This document shows, piece by piece, positions 1-5,300 of a DNA stretch of 9,885 nt. The DNA comes from Ruminococcus sp. CAG:403 (GTDB lineage: Bacteria > Bacillota > Clostridia > Oscillospirales > Ruminococcaceae): NCBI GenBank assembly GCA_000437255.1, contig FR899090.1:23332-33216 (forward strand). Direction: 5' to 3'. The translations under genes were made by a program, and so were the position numbers. The notes under the pieces are model-generated. The model saw only the letters and a program-made list of their open reading frames with translations. It searched no databases and had not been told where the DNA came from. Within the stretch, counting starts at the first letter, position 1, and the number at the start of each line of letters is the position of its first letter.

Positions 1-221
1 AGCCGATGCAGATACTCTGCTTCCGGTGCAATGTTGGGATTATAAAAGAACAGGGTAATGCGGAAATAGTGGCTCAGATAAGCCAGTACATAGCTGCTGC
101 ACGGTGCACAGCAGGCATGCAGAAAGAGCGTCGGCGGATTATTGGAGTCCGTCTGTGCCAGAATCTGCTCCAGCATCCGTTGATAATTGGGTTTGGGCTG
201 GGTCGATGCTGTTGCTGCCAT
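1..221 (-). CDS. queH: Epoxyqueuosine reductase QueH, N-terminal part (runs off window start)
   Basis: QueH reduces epoxyqueuosine to queuosine in the wobble base of GUN-anticodon tRNAs, the last step of queuosine synthesis; it is an Fe-S/metal enzyme unrelated to QueG. The 73 visible residues hold the family hallmark LHACCAPCSSYV (about residues 34-45), whose clustered cysteines belong to the metal/Fe-S site, followed by the typical ITLFFYNPNIAPEAEY stretch. I translated this frame by hand because it overlaps the amidase gene. The ATG at 221 is preceded by GGGAGG with 8 nt spacing, and the NYQRMLEQI segment just after the start resembles the conserved start of the family, so the start is credible. 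The first 83 nt overlap the 3' end of the upstream amidase gene in another frame, pointing to co-transcription. The C-terminal two thirds, including later cysteines, lie outside the window. Confidence 0.9.
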   Translation of the reverse strand, partial: MAATASTQPKPNYQRMLEQILAQTDSNNPPTLFLHACCAPCSSYVLAYLSHYFRITLFFYNPNIAPEAEYLHR

Positions 222-984
222 TTCCGATTCCTCCCTTGGCAGTGGTCATATAGGATGAAATTCCCGTTGCAAACGCCTGTGCCAGTTCTGATTTATGCTG
301 TAGAATCCATTGGGAAGTGGATGCATCCGTATGACTCTCTACAGAAATGGAGCAGCACGGCACAGTGTTTTGTCCGATTTCATAAAGATAATGGCCGTCC
401 GTGGTAATCGAACCGTCCAATACACCCCGGTCTTCATTGGGCGTGGCTTCTGCAACAGCATTGTATACCGAATTCGCCAGCGTATCGCTGCCGGAGATGG
501 AACTGTTATAGTAACCAGCTGTTCCGGTGTCCTCGCCGGCATCCGAATGCAGGGCAATGTATGCAGCGAAGTGTCCGGTTTCTGCGGCTGCCAGCTTGTT
601 TGGCAAGCTGTCTGTTTCTCCAGCAACCACGACGGTATAGCCTTCCGCAGTCAGTAAGTCAGCGGTTTGATTGGCAATTTCCCGCATGACATCGGATTCC
701 TTGGTCTGATTGTCCGCATAGAGCTTGTCTGCCTGGTTGGAGGGGCTTAAATAAATGGCGTTGCTGTAGTCCGCAGTCGGTTCTGTATGTTCGGTTTCCT
801 TTTGATCGGTTGCTGCCGGCGCAGTGGTTGGCGTGGCCGGTGCATTGGAATCTCCGCTGTGCGTTGCACAGCGTGTAATGAGGAAAATCAAAATCAAAAG
901 CGGCAGTACCACCAGTAAAACCCGGTCATACCGGATGCGGCGGCGCCGTCCTTTTTTCGGATACGGGGATCGTTGGTTGGTCAT
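139..984 (-). CDS. Membrane-anchored N-acetylmuramoyl-L-alanine amidase (Amidase_3)-like protein with altered metal site
   Basis: 281 aa. A basic N-terminus (KKGRRRRIR) precedes one membrane helix (about residues 21-38), then a Ala/Thr/Pro-rich linker (about 45-75), then an amidase-3-like domain (about 76-246) expected outside the membrane. Family members cut the amide bond between MurNAc and the stem peptide using a zinc held by His, Glu and His. Here Glu96 (in TKESDVM), His146 (in IALHSDAG) and the catalytic-type Glu216 (in ISVESHTD) are recognisable, but the usual PGHGG histidine is replaced by LSPSNQ (79-84), so activity is uncertain. A low-complexity tail (247-281) overlaps queH. Start choice: ATG at 984, 11 nt after GGAG; GTG at 993 is only 2 nt from GGAG and GTG at 987 is also possible. 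The gene begins just past the ricT stop, so it is probably co-transcribed and translationally coupled. Confidence 0.75.
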   Translation of the reverse strand: MTNQRSPYPKKGRRRRIRYDRVLLVVLPLLILIFLITRCATHSGDSNAPATPTTAPAATDQKETEHTEPTADYSNAIYLSPSNQADKLYADNQTKESDVMREIANQTADLLTAEGYTVVVAGETDSLPNKLAAAETGHFAAYIALHSDAGEDTGTAGYYNSSISGSDTLANSVYNAVAEATPNEDRGVLDGSITTDGHYLYEIGQNTVPCCSISVESHTDASTSQWILQHKSELAQAFATGISSYMTTAKGGIGNGSNSIDPAQTQLSTDAGADSGTDGLQ

Positions 985-1001
985 CACAATCACGGCTCCT
1001 T

Positions 1002-1868
1002 CTATTTATCTTCCAGTTCTTTGAGTGCTTTGAATTCGTCTCGATTCACCCGCATGCGGCCATCTTTGAGGACTGTAATGTCCTTGCGGTTTGCTTTTAC
1101 CGGGACATCAGCTTGTTCCGGAAGCACTTTTAATTCTCCAGTCAGCGTATTGGATTCGCAGACTTTTCCTTTTTTTCCGTCCGGCAGTTGTACCAATGCG
1201 CCGACCTTCGGCGTAATTTTCAGGAGCTCTTCATATACATTTTGTTCGTGCTTGAGACAGCACATCAATCTGCCGCAGCATCCAGAAATTTTGGTTGGGT
1301 TGAGAGAGAGACTCTGCTCTTTTGCCATTTTAATGGAGACGGGCTGGAAATCCTGTAAGTAATTCTTGCAGCAGAATTCTCTGCCGCAAATACCGATGCC
1401 GCCCAAAATCTTTGCCTGATCTCGGACGCCAATTTGCCGCAGCTCAATGCGAGTGCGGAAAACCGCAGCCAGATCCTTTACCAGTTCCCGGAAGTCCACA
1501 CGGCTTTCAGCAGTAAAGTAGAAGAGCAGTTTGCTGTTGTCAAACGTGCATTCCACATTAACCAGGCGCATTTTCAAGTTGCGCAGTTTGATCTTTTCTT
1601 CGCAAACCTGAAAGGCGCGGGCTTCCTTTTTGCGGTTGTTCTCCAAAATGCGCAGATCTTCTTTGGTTGTCTTGCGCAAAATGGGCTTCAGCGGTGCAGG
1701 TACTTCTTCTTTGGCTACCTGCTGGTTGGCAATTGCCACTTCTCCGCATTCTGTACCATGCGCCGTTTCTGTAATGACAAGATCGCCCACTTTTAAAGTC
1801 AGCCCGTTGGGCGAAAAGGAGTAGACTTTCCCATTTTTTTTAAATCGAACACCGATGAGTTCTATCAT
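1002..1868 (-). CDS. ricT: RicT (YaaT), PSP1-family Fe-S regulator of RNase Y-dependent RNA processing
   Basis: 288 aa, close to the family's usual length. In B. subtilis RicT joins RicA and RicF in a complex that carries [4Fe-4S] clusters, binds RNase Y and directs maturation of many mRNAs; it also affects sporulation, competence and biofilm formation. The PSP1 signature is clear: GGIGICGREFCC (156-167), then SGCCGRLMCCLKHE (195-208), giving Cys161, 166, 167, 197, 198, 203 and 204 as the likely cluster ligands. The N-terminal part (1-60) has the beta-rich pattern with the VGDLVITETAHGTECGEV stretch common to the family. The ATG at 1868 follows the holB stop after 1 nt, with AAAGGA 6 nt upstream inside holB, so translation is probably coupled. 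No ricA or ricF gene is visible here. A predicted promoter inside holB (2219-2247) could supply extra ricT message. Confidence 0.95.
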   Translation of the reverse strand: MIELIGVRFKKNGKVYSFSPNGLTLKVGDLVITETAHGTECGEVAIANQQVAKEEVPAPLKPILRKTTKEDLRILENNRKKEARAFQVCEEKIKLRNLKMRLVNVECTFDNSKLLFYFTAESRVDFRELVKDLAAVFRTRIELRQIGVRDQAKILGGIGICGREFCCKNYLQDFQPVSIKMAKEQSLSLNPTKISGCCGRLMCCLKHEQNVYEELLKITPKVGALVQLPDGKKGKVCESNTLTGELKVLPEQADVPVKANRKDITVLKDGRMRVNRDEFKALKELEDK

Positions 1869-1869
1869 T

Positions 1870-2892
1870 TCAAGTCCTTTCTATTCTTGCACAGTCTGTT
1901 CCGGTAACACCGGTCAGCTGATTCATCCATTCTCCAAGCAGCGCCGCTAACAGCAGCTGGACATTGACATTGGCAGAGCGGGCACGCAGGGCACGATCCA
2001 GCAGCAGGTGCATGGCCTGTCCATCTGCCGCAGACAGCGTGCGGGAAAGCGCAGCAGCTCCTTCTGGATCGCAGCCGATGCAGGGCAGTGCCGCATCATA
2101 GCGCAGCGCCAGTGCATCCCGCAGGACAGCATCCAGTGCCAGCAGCAACGCATACGCCAAATCCCGGTCTTTTCCAACTTGATTGGCAACGCATAATCCC
2201 ATATATTCATCTTTATTTATTATACTATGAATGAACTGTTTTGTCAATGAAACGGTCTGGTGCAGCATGGAAGAAGGATCCAAATAAGACAGGCAGGCGC
2301 CGATGTTTCCATGAAAGCAGGCAATGGCAGCATCCGCTTCTTCTGCTGTGCAGCCGTGCTCCAGCAAAGCGGTTCGGCAGACCGCTTCTGTGCAGGGGAA
2401 AACCGGCATCGACAGAATCCGGGAACGAATGGTGGGCAGCAGCGCCTGTTTGCCGCGTGCGGTGAACAGAAAGTAGGCATAATCCGGCGGTTCTTCAATG
2501 GCTTTTAACAGGATATTCTGCGAACGTGGATCCATTTCATCGCAGTCTGCAAAGATATAACACTTTCGTTCTCCGCTGTTGGGTGGCTGGAGTAAGTCTG
2601 CACAGATGCTGCGCACAGTTTCTACTGAGAAGCCGCCTTTTTTTCCGCTGTGCGGCACCCAGAGAACATCTGGATGTACAGAAGCCGCTATGCTGCGGCA
2701 GGACTTACAGGAGCCACAGGGCTTTTTCGGTGCCGTGCAGAGCAGTCTGGCTGCAAACCACTGTGCCAATGTTTTCTTTCCGAGACCGGTATCGCCATAA
2801 AAGAAAAAACCATGTGCCAGTCGTGCGCCGTCTTCCATTTGTGCCAGCTGCTGGCAGAGGGTGTCCTTTCCATAAAGTTTGAATGCAGACAA
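1870..2892 (-). CDS. holB: DNA polymerase III, delta prime subunit (clamp loader)
   Basis: 340 aa. Delta prime is part of the clamp loader that places the beta sliding clamp on primed DNA. Visible features are a P-loop-like GDTGLGKKT (33-41), a zinc-module cysteine set at 52, 59, 62 and 65 (PCGSCKSC), an FADCDEMD Walker-B-like segment (114-121), NILLKAIEEPP (126-136), and TIRSRI (154-159) at the SRC-motif position, with Ile in place of Cys. I chose the TTG at 2892 because AAAGGAG lies 8 nt upstream and the protein then starts at the usual family position; the open frame extends to 2973 but would add a Lys-rich segment coded by a polypurine tract and overlap the decarboxylase gene. The 3' end abuts ricT as in B. 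subtilis. An AT-rich patch around residues 214-231 carries a consensus promoter. Confidence 0.93.
   Translation of the reverse strand: MSAFKLYGKDTLCQQLAQMEDGARLAHGFFFYGDTGLGKKTLAQWFAARLLCTAPKKPCGSCKSCRSIAASVHPDVLWVPHSGKKGGFSVETVRSICADLLQPPNSGERKCYIFADCDEMDPRSQNILLKAIEEPPDYAYFLFTARGKQALLPTIRSRILSMPVFPCTEAVCRTALLEHGCTAEEADAAIACFHGNIGACLSYLDPSSMLHQTVSLTKQFIHSIINKDEYMGLCVANQVGKDRDLAYALLLALDAVLRDALALRYDAALPCIGCDPEGAAALSRTLSAADGQAMHLLLDRALRARSANVNVQLLLAALLGEWMNQLTGVTGTDCARIERT
2219..2247 (-). promoter_or_regulatory. Perfect-consensus sigma-A promoter inside holB
   Basis: On the minus strand, TTGACA (2247-2242), exactly 17 nt, and TATAAT (2224-2219) match the consensus at all 12 positions, inside an AT-rich patch of an otherwise GC-richer gene. 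The predicted start is near 2212, so transcripts would cover the holB 3' end, then ricT, the amidase-like gene and queH. Confidence 0.7.
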
Positions 2893-2941
2893 GAGCCGTT
2901 CTCCTTTCCGATTTTCTATTTTTCTTTTTCCTTTTTCCTTT
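2893..2941 (-). other. Polypurine spacer between the decarboxylase gene and holB
   Basis: On the minus strand this 49-nt gap is almost all A and G, with short AAAAAGG repeats, ending in the holB ribosome site AAAGGAG. It has no inverted repeat and no T-run on the transcribed strand, so it is not a terminator and the operon should read through. Confidence 0.6.
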
Positions 2942-4264
2942 TTATTGTACCACATTGATTTCCAAAATGCCATACTTTTCTAAAATTTTGATGCAGGCGG
3001 CATCGATGCGTTCACCGCTTAATACAATCGGAACAGCCGGCGGACAGGGGACTTTTACAGCTGCGCAGATACGCCCCAGACTTTCCGATACCGGAATGGT
3101 TTCGGTAGGGGACAGGGCAGCTTCTCGGATGGAGCAGACACGTTCCGGGTGGGGCAGATAGCAAACTGCCGCTTGTCGGGGCTGCTTGGGGAATGGGATG
3201 GTCTGCAAAAGCGTCTCCAATTTGTCGAGATCTTCCGGCGGTGTGACCGGAGACAGCAGCAGAAGCAAAAAGTCCATGTCAGCATACTCTACGTAAACCT
3301 GATGCTGTTCCAGCCAGCCTGCCAACTGGAAGCCGGTGTAACCGGATGCTGCTGCATCAATGGTCAGGTGCAGCGGTTCGCCGGAAGAAAAGGCCAGCTT
3401 TTCAGCACACGCCTGCCGCAGTGCCTGGGCACGCTGCATGGTGCGGAGGCAGTCCGGTTTGGCATGCTGCTCCAAATAGTCGTTGCACAAGTCCAGCGAG
3501 AGCAGCAGCAGATAGGAAGGACTGGTTGAACCAAATAGACTCATGGCATCTGGAATGCGTGCAGCATATTCCGGACGGCTGGTGTGCAGATAGGCAGTTC
3601 CGGTCAGGCAGGGCAGCATTTTATGGGCGGAATCACAGCAAAGATCTGCCCCCAGTGCGATGGGGTGCTGATTGTCCGGCAGAAACGCAAGATGAGCACC
3701 GTGGGCATTGTCCACCAACAGCCGGGCATCATAAGTGCGGCAAAGTGCCGCTAGTGCTGCCAAGTCTTGCTGTCTGCCCAGGTAATCCGGAGAAGTTACA
3801 TAAATGCAGGCAGGCTGCTGCGCTTGCTGCAAGGCTGCGGCAAAGTCTGCGATGGAATAGGTACCGGTAACAAGATCGGCACAGCTATTTGGATAAACCC
3901 AGGTAACTGCCAAATCCAGCAGCAGACAAGCATTTAAAAAGGAACGGTGCACGGTGCGTGCAGCGATGATGGTACGCTGTTCCTGCTTCATTAATGTCAG
4001 CATGGTCTGGATGCATAAGGTGGAGCCGCCGCAGGAATAAAATGTCCCGGCGGTATGGTATAGCACAGAAGCATGCTGTTGGCTTTCTGCCAGAATGCCG
4101 CTGGCTTCAAATAAGCTGTCGGCTCCGGTGATTTCGGTTAGATCCATGGCAAAAGCCGGCTGCAATTCCGGGACGGGAGCCTGTCCCTTGTGCCCGGGCA
4201 TGTGCATGCGAACCGGATTTTGACGGGCATATTGCTTTAAAAAATCATAAACGGGTGTTTGCAT
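2942..4264 (-). CDS. Orn/Lys/Arg decarboxylase-family PLP enzyme (YaaO-like)
   Basis: 440 aa, slightly shorter than typical members of this fold-type I family (about 470-490). Members remove the alpha-carboxyl group of ornithine, lysine or arginine to give polyamine precursors; the substrate cannot be read from the sequence. Visible motifs are RMHMPGHKG (19-27) near the N-terminus, the FYSCGGST cofactor-site region (75-82), SPDYLG (158-163), LLVDNAHGAH (182-191) with the Asp that contacts the PLP ring nitrogen, and DSAHKMLPCLTG (211-222), where Lys215 should carry PLP. The ATG at 4264 follows the upstream stop by 9 nt and its TAAGGAG ribosome site overlaps that stop. A YaaO-like gene also lies upstream of tmk-yaaQ-yaaR-holB-yaaT in B. 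subtilis; here it sits directly before holB. Annotation pipelines may call it arginine or lysine decarboxylase. Confidence 0.88.
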   Translation of the reverse strand: MQTPVYDFLKQYARQNPVRMHMPGHKGQAPVPELQPAFAMDLTEITGADSLFEASGILAESQQHASVLYHTAGTFYSCGGSTLCIQTMLTLMKQEQRTIIAARTVHRSFLNACLLLDLAVTWVYPNSCADLVTGTYSIADFAAALQQAQQPACIYVTSPDYLGRQQDLAALAALCRTYDARLLVDNAHGAHLAFLPDNQHPIALGADLCCDSAHKMLPCLTGTAYLHTSRPEYAARIPDAMSLFGSTSPSYLLLLSLDLCNDYLEQHAKPDCLRTMQRAQALRQACAEKLAFSSGEPLHLTIDAAASGYTGFQLAGWLEQHQVYVEYADMDFLLLLLSPVTPPEDLDKLETLLQTIPFPKQPRQAAVCYLPHPERVCSIREAALSPTETIPVSESLGRICAAVKVPCPPAVPIVLSGERIDAACIKILEKYGILEINVVQ

Positions 4265-4273
4265 GATAACTCC

Positions 4274-4579
4274 TTAAAAATAATAATACTGCAATCGTTT
4301 GCGCACGTTTTCACAGGCACGCTTTTTGGTACGGGAAACAGTAGATTCGTTGACCTGCCAGAGGGCAGCGATCTCTCTTGCAGAGCGTTTCTCATAATAG
4401 TATAGCACAATGACGTCTTTTTGTCTTGGGGTTAAGTCCGATTGAATGATTTTTTCGACCATTTTTTGTACTTGTGTCGCTTGGTTGGGTACAGAATCCG
4501 CTTCAAATGGCATCAAACATGCAGGGGACACGGTGTGGATGGCTTCTTCAAAATGGATGCGGCGGTTAAATTTTGACAT
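4274..4579 (-). CDS. Small sigma-70 region 4-like helix-turn-helix protein
   Basis: 101 aa. The C-terminal half, DLTPRQKDVIVLYYYEK (49-64) followed by RSAREIAALWQVNESTVSRT (65-84), reads as a sigma region 4 helix-turn-helix that would bind -35-like DNA. The N-terminal half (1-45) shows no recognisable region 2, so it is either a minimal regulator or a partial sigma-like protein, not a complete sigma factor. The ATG at 4579 is supported by AGGAGG at 8 nt spacing; the frame stays open to 4726, but that stretch merely overlaps the upstream 76-aa gene. It overlaps that gene by 14 nt and precedes the decarboxylase by 9 nt, so it is tightly embedded in the operon. Its ribosome site lies inside a short palindrome, suggesting coupling to upstream translation. 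Target genes are unknown. Confidence 0.82.
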   Translation of the reverse strand: MSKFNRRIHFEEAIHTVSPACLMPFEADSVPNQATQVQKMVEKIIQSDLTPRQKDVIVLYYYEKRSAREIAALWQVNESTVSRTKKRACENVRKRLQYYYF

Positions 4580-4796
4580 AAGGAGCACCTCCTGTTGTGG
4601 CGGTAGGATACTGCTGCATGCAGGTGAGCTGATCCAGCAGGTCTTCACATTCGACGGCAAGCAATTGCTGCCGCTGGTCAAGCGCATCATATTCCTGGCG
4701 GCTGATGGCAGGTTGGGACATGGCATGGCGCAGGGCAGCCCTTCGGTTGCAAAGCTGGCGGTAGGTGGTTTGATATTGCTCGACTAAGTATTCCAT
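4566..4796 (-). CDS. Unknown 76-aa coiled-coil-like protein, first gene of the operon
   Basis: I do not recognise this protein. It is 76 aa, Gln/Arg/Leu-rich, with heptad-like spacing in residues 3-62 (VEQYQTTYRQLCNRR, then DALDQRQQLLAVECEDLLDQL), so two helices or a short coiled coil are likely; there is no signal peptide or membrane segment. Cys16, Cys50 and Cys59 are present without a metal-motif spacing. The start is well supported: ATG at 4796, AAAGGAG 6 nt upstream, and a consensus promoter with a LexA-like palindrome just ahead. Its stop lies 14 nt inside the next gene, the sigma-like HTH protein, which suggests the two are made together and might interact; that partnership is inference. 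An open frame extends upstream to 4871 but crosses the promoter, so the longer form is rejected. Confidence 0.72.
   Translation of the reverse strand: MEYLVEQYQTTYRQLCNRRAALRHAMSQPAISRQEYDALDQRQQLLAVECEDLLDQLTCMQQYPTATTGGAPYVKI
4581..4593 (-). promoter_or_regulatory. Ribosome site of the sigma-like gene inside a palindrome
   Basis: The minus-strand transcript reads AGGAGGTGCTCCT just before the ATG at 4579: a 5-bp AGGAG/CTCCT stem with a GTG loop that can hide the Shine-Dalgarno. Ribosomes finishing the upstream 76-aa gene (stop at 4566) would pass through and open it. Confidence 0.5.
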
Positions 4797-4817
4797 AACA
4801 GACTCCTTTCTGAAAAA

Positions 4818-4831
4818 AGAACATTTGTTCT
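4818..4831. promoter_or_regulatory. LexA-box-like operator overlapping the predicted transcription start
   Basis: The minus strand reads AGAACAAATGTTCT, an interrupted palindrome with GAAC-N4-GTTC spacing. This fits the core of the Bacillus LexA consensus GAAC-RNRY-GTTY, but the outer C/G of many known boxes is A/T here. It starts 5 nt downstream of the -10, a position where a bound repressor would block transcription. LexA binding is inferred; another dimeric regulator is possible. Confidence 0.5.
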
Positions 4832-4836
4832 CTTCT

Positions 4837-4865
4837 ATTTTAACCCATTTTTGGGAAGCTGTCAA
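4837..4865 (-). promoter_or_regulatory. Consensus sigma-A promoter of the leftward operon
   Basis: On the minus strand, TTGACA (4865-4860), a 17-nt spacer and TAAAAT (4842-4837) lead to a predicted start near 4830, about 34 nt ahead of the first ATG at 4796. No other -10/-35 pair of this quality lies upstream of the operon. Confidence 0.85.
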
Positions 4866-4873
4866 GTGCACTT
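4864..4873. repeat. Perfect 10-bp palindrome at the operon -35 element
   Basis: AAGTGCACTT is its own reverse complement and overlaps the end of the minus-strand TTGACA. It may be a regulator site, but a 10-bp palindrome can arise by chance. Confidence 0.4.
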
Positions 4874-4912
4874 TGCAAGAAAAGTGCTGCTACAGCAGAA
4901 TCTTGTAAAATA

Positions 4913-4954
4913 TTGCACAAAGAGATAGCAGGAGAATCGAACATTTTGCACAAA
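4913..4954. repeat. Pair of 9-bp direct repeats TTGCACAAA upstream of the thrS promoter
   Basis: TTGCACAAA occurs at 4913-4921 and 4946-4954, starting 33 bp apart, about three helical turns, and ending 15 bp before the thrS -35. The placement suits an activator or repressor pair; no regulator can be named. Confidence 0.35.
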
Positions 4955-4969
4955 ACCAAAAAAATTTGC

Positions 4970-4998
4970 TTGACAGGCACAATGCCCTGTGCTACAAT
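4970..4998 (+). promoter_or_regulatory. Consensus sigma-A promoter for thrS
   Basis: TTGACA (4970-4975), a 17-nt spacer and TACAAT (4993-4998) place the start near 5005, just ahead of the T-box leader. The spacer contains the small inverted repeat GCACA/TGTGC. Confidence 0.88.
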
Positions 4999-5004
4999 GG
5001 AGAC

Positions 5005-5266
5005 AACAACAGAACATCCCCTGAACACGTAGAAGAGAAGGATTGCTTTTTGTATGGTCGTCAGAGAGATTCCGTCACCGGCTGCAAGCGGAATCGTCCT
5101 TGAAAAGTACATCTACCATCTCCGAGTCTGTCTAATCCGCAGCGGAAGCTCCCGTTATCGAGTGAAAGAAGGTACGCTTTTTGAGCGTATGAAGTTGGGT
5201 GGAACCGTGGTATGAAAATATCGCCCCTTGTGCAAGCGTTGCATGCATGTACAGGGGGCGTTTTTT
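5005..5266 (+). promoter_or_regulatory. T-box riboswitch (threonine) in the thrS leader
   Basis: T-box leaders bind uncharged tRNA and switch from a terminator to an antiterminator when an amino acid runs short. Seen here: the T-box GGGTGGAACCGTG (5197-5209), whose GGG and GTG can pair with CCC and CGC of the terminator's 5' arm to form the antiterminator; an AGAGAG motif and a 7-bp distal Stem I arm GATTCCG/CGGAATC around TCACCGGCTGCAAG; a Stem III-like TACGC/GCGTA hairpin; and a likely specifier codon ACC (Thr) at 5115-5117, followed by A as usual. A second threonine triplet, ACA, lies at 5109-5111, so the specifier is probable rather than certain. The downstream gene is thrS, which agrees with a threonine specifier. 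Confidence 0.92.
5222..5266 (+). terminator. T-box regulatory terminator
   Basis: CGCCCCTTGT (5222-5231) pairs with ACAGGGGGCG (5251-5260), with one G-U pair, around a 19-nt loop, and is followed by TTTTTT (5261-5266). It is the default OFF structure that competes with the antiterminator. Confidence 0.9.
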
Positions 5267-5300
5267 GTTGGGAAATTTTGGAAAGGATGGCGCAAACGCT

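Noticed and set aside
2893..2973. Longer holB N-terminus starting at 2973
   Set aside because: It would overlap the decarboxylase gene and add Lys-rich sequence encoded by a polypurine tract; the TTG at 2892 has an ideal ribosome site and the family-typical start.
4818..4831. Reading GAACAAATGTTC plus TTTTTT as an intrinsic terminator
   Set aside because: The stem is only about 5 AT-rich pairs and sits at the predicted transcript start, too early to terminate; an operator is the better reading.
4840..5112. Minus-strand 90-codon frame opposite the T-box leader
   Set aside because: It overlaps both promoters and the riboswitch, with no ribosome site; it is antisense to a structured RNA.
5199..5300. 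Longer thrS N-terminus starting at 5199
   Set aside because: That ATG-like start lies inside the T-box sequence and the added residues come from the terminator hairpin; the TGS domain starts at 5301.
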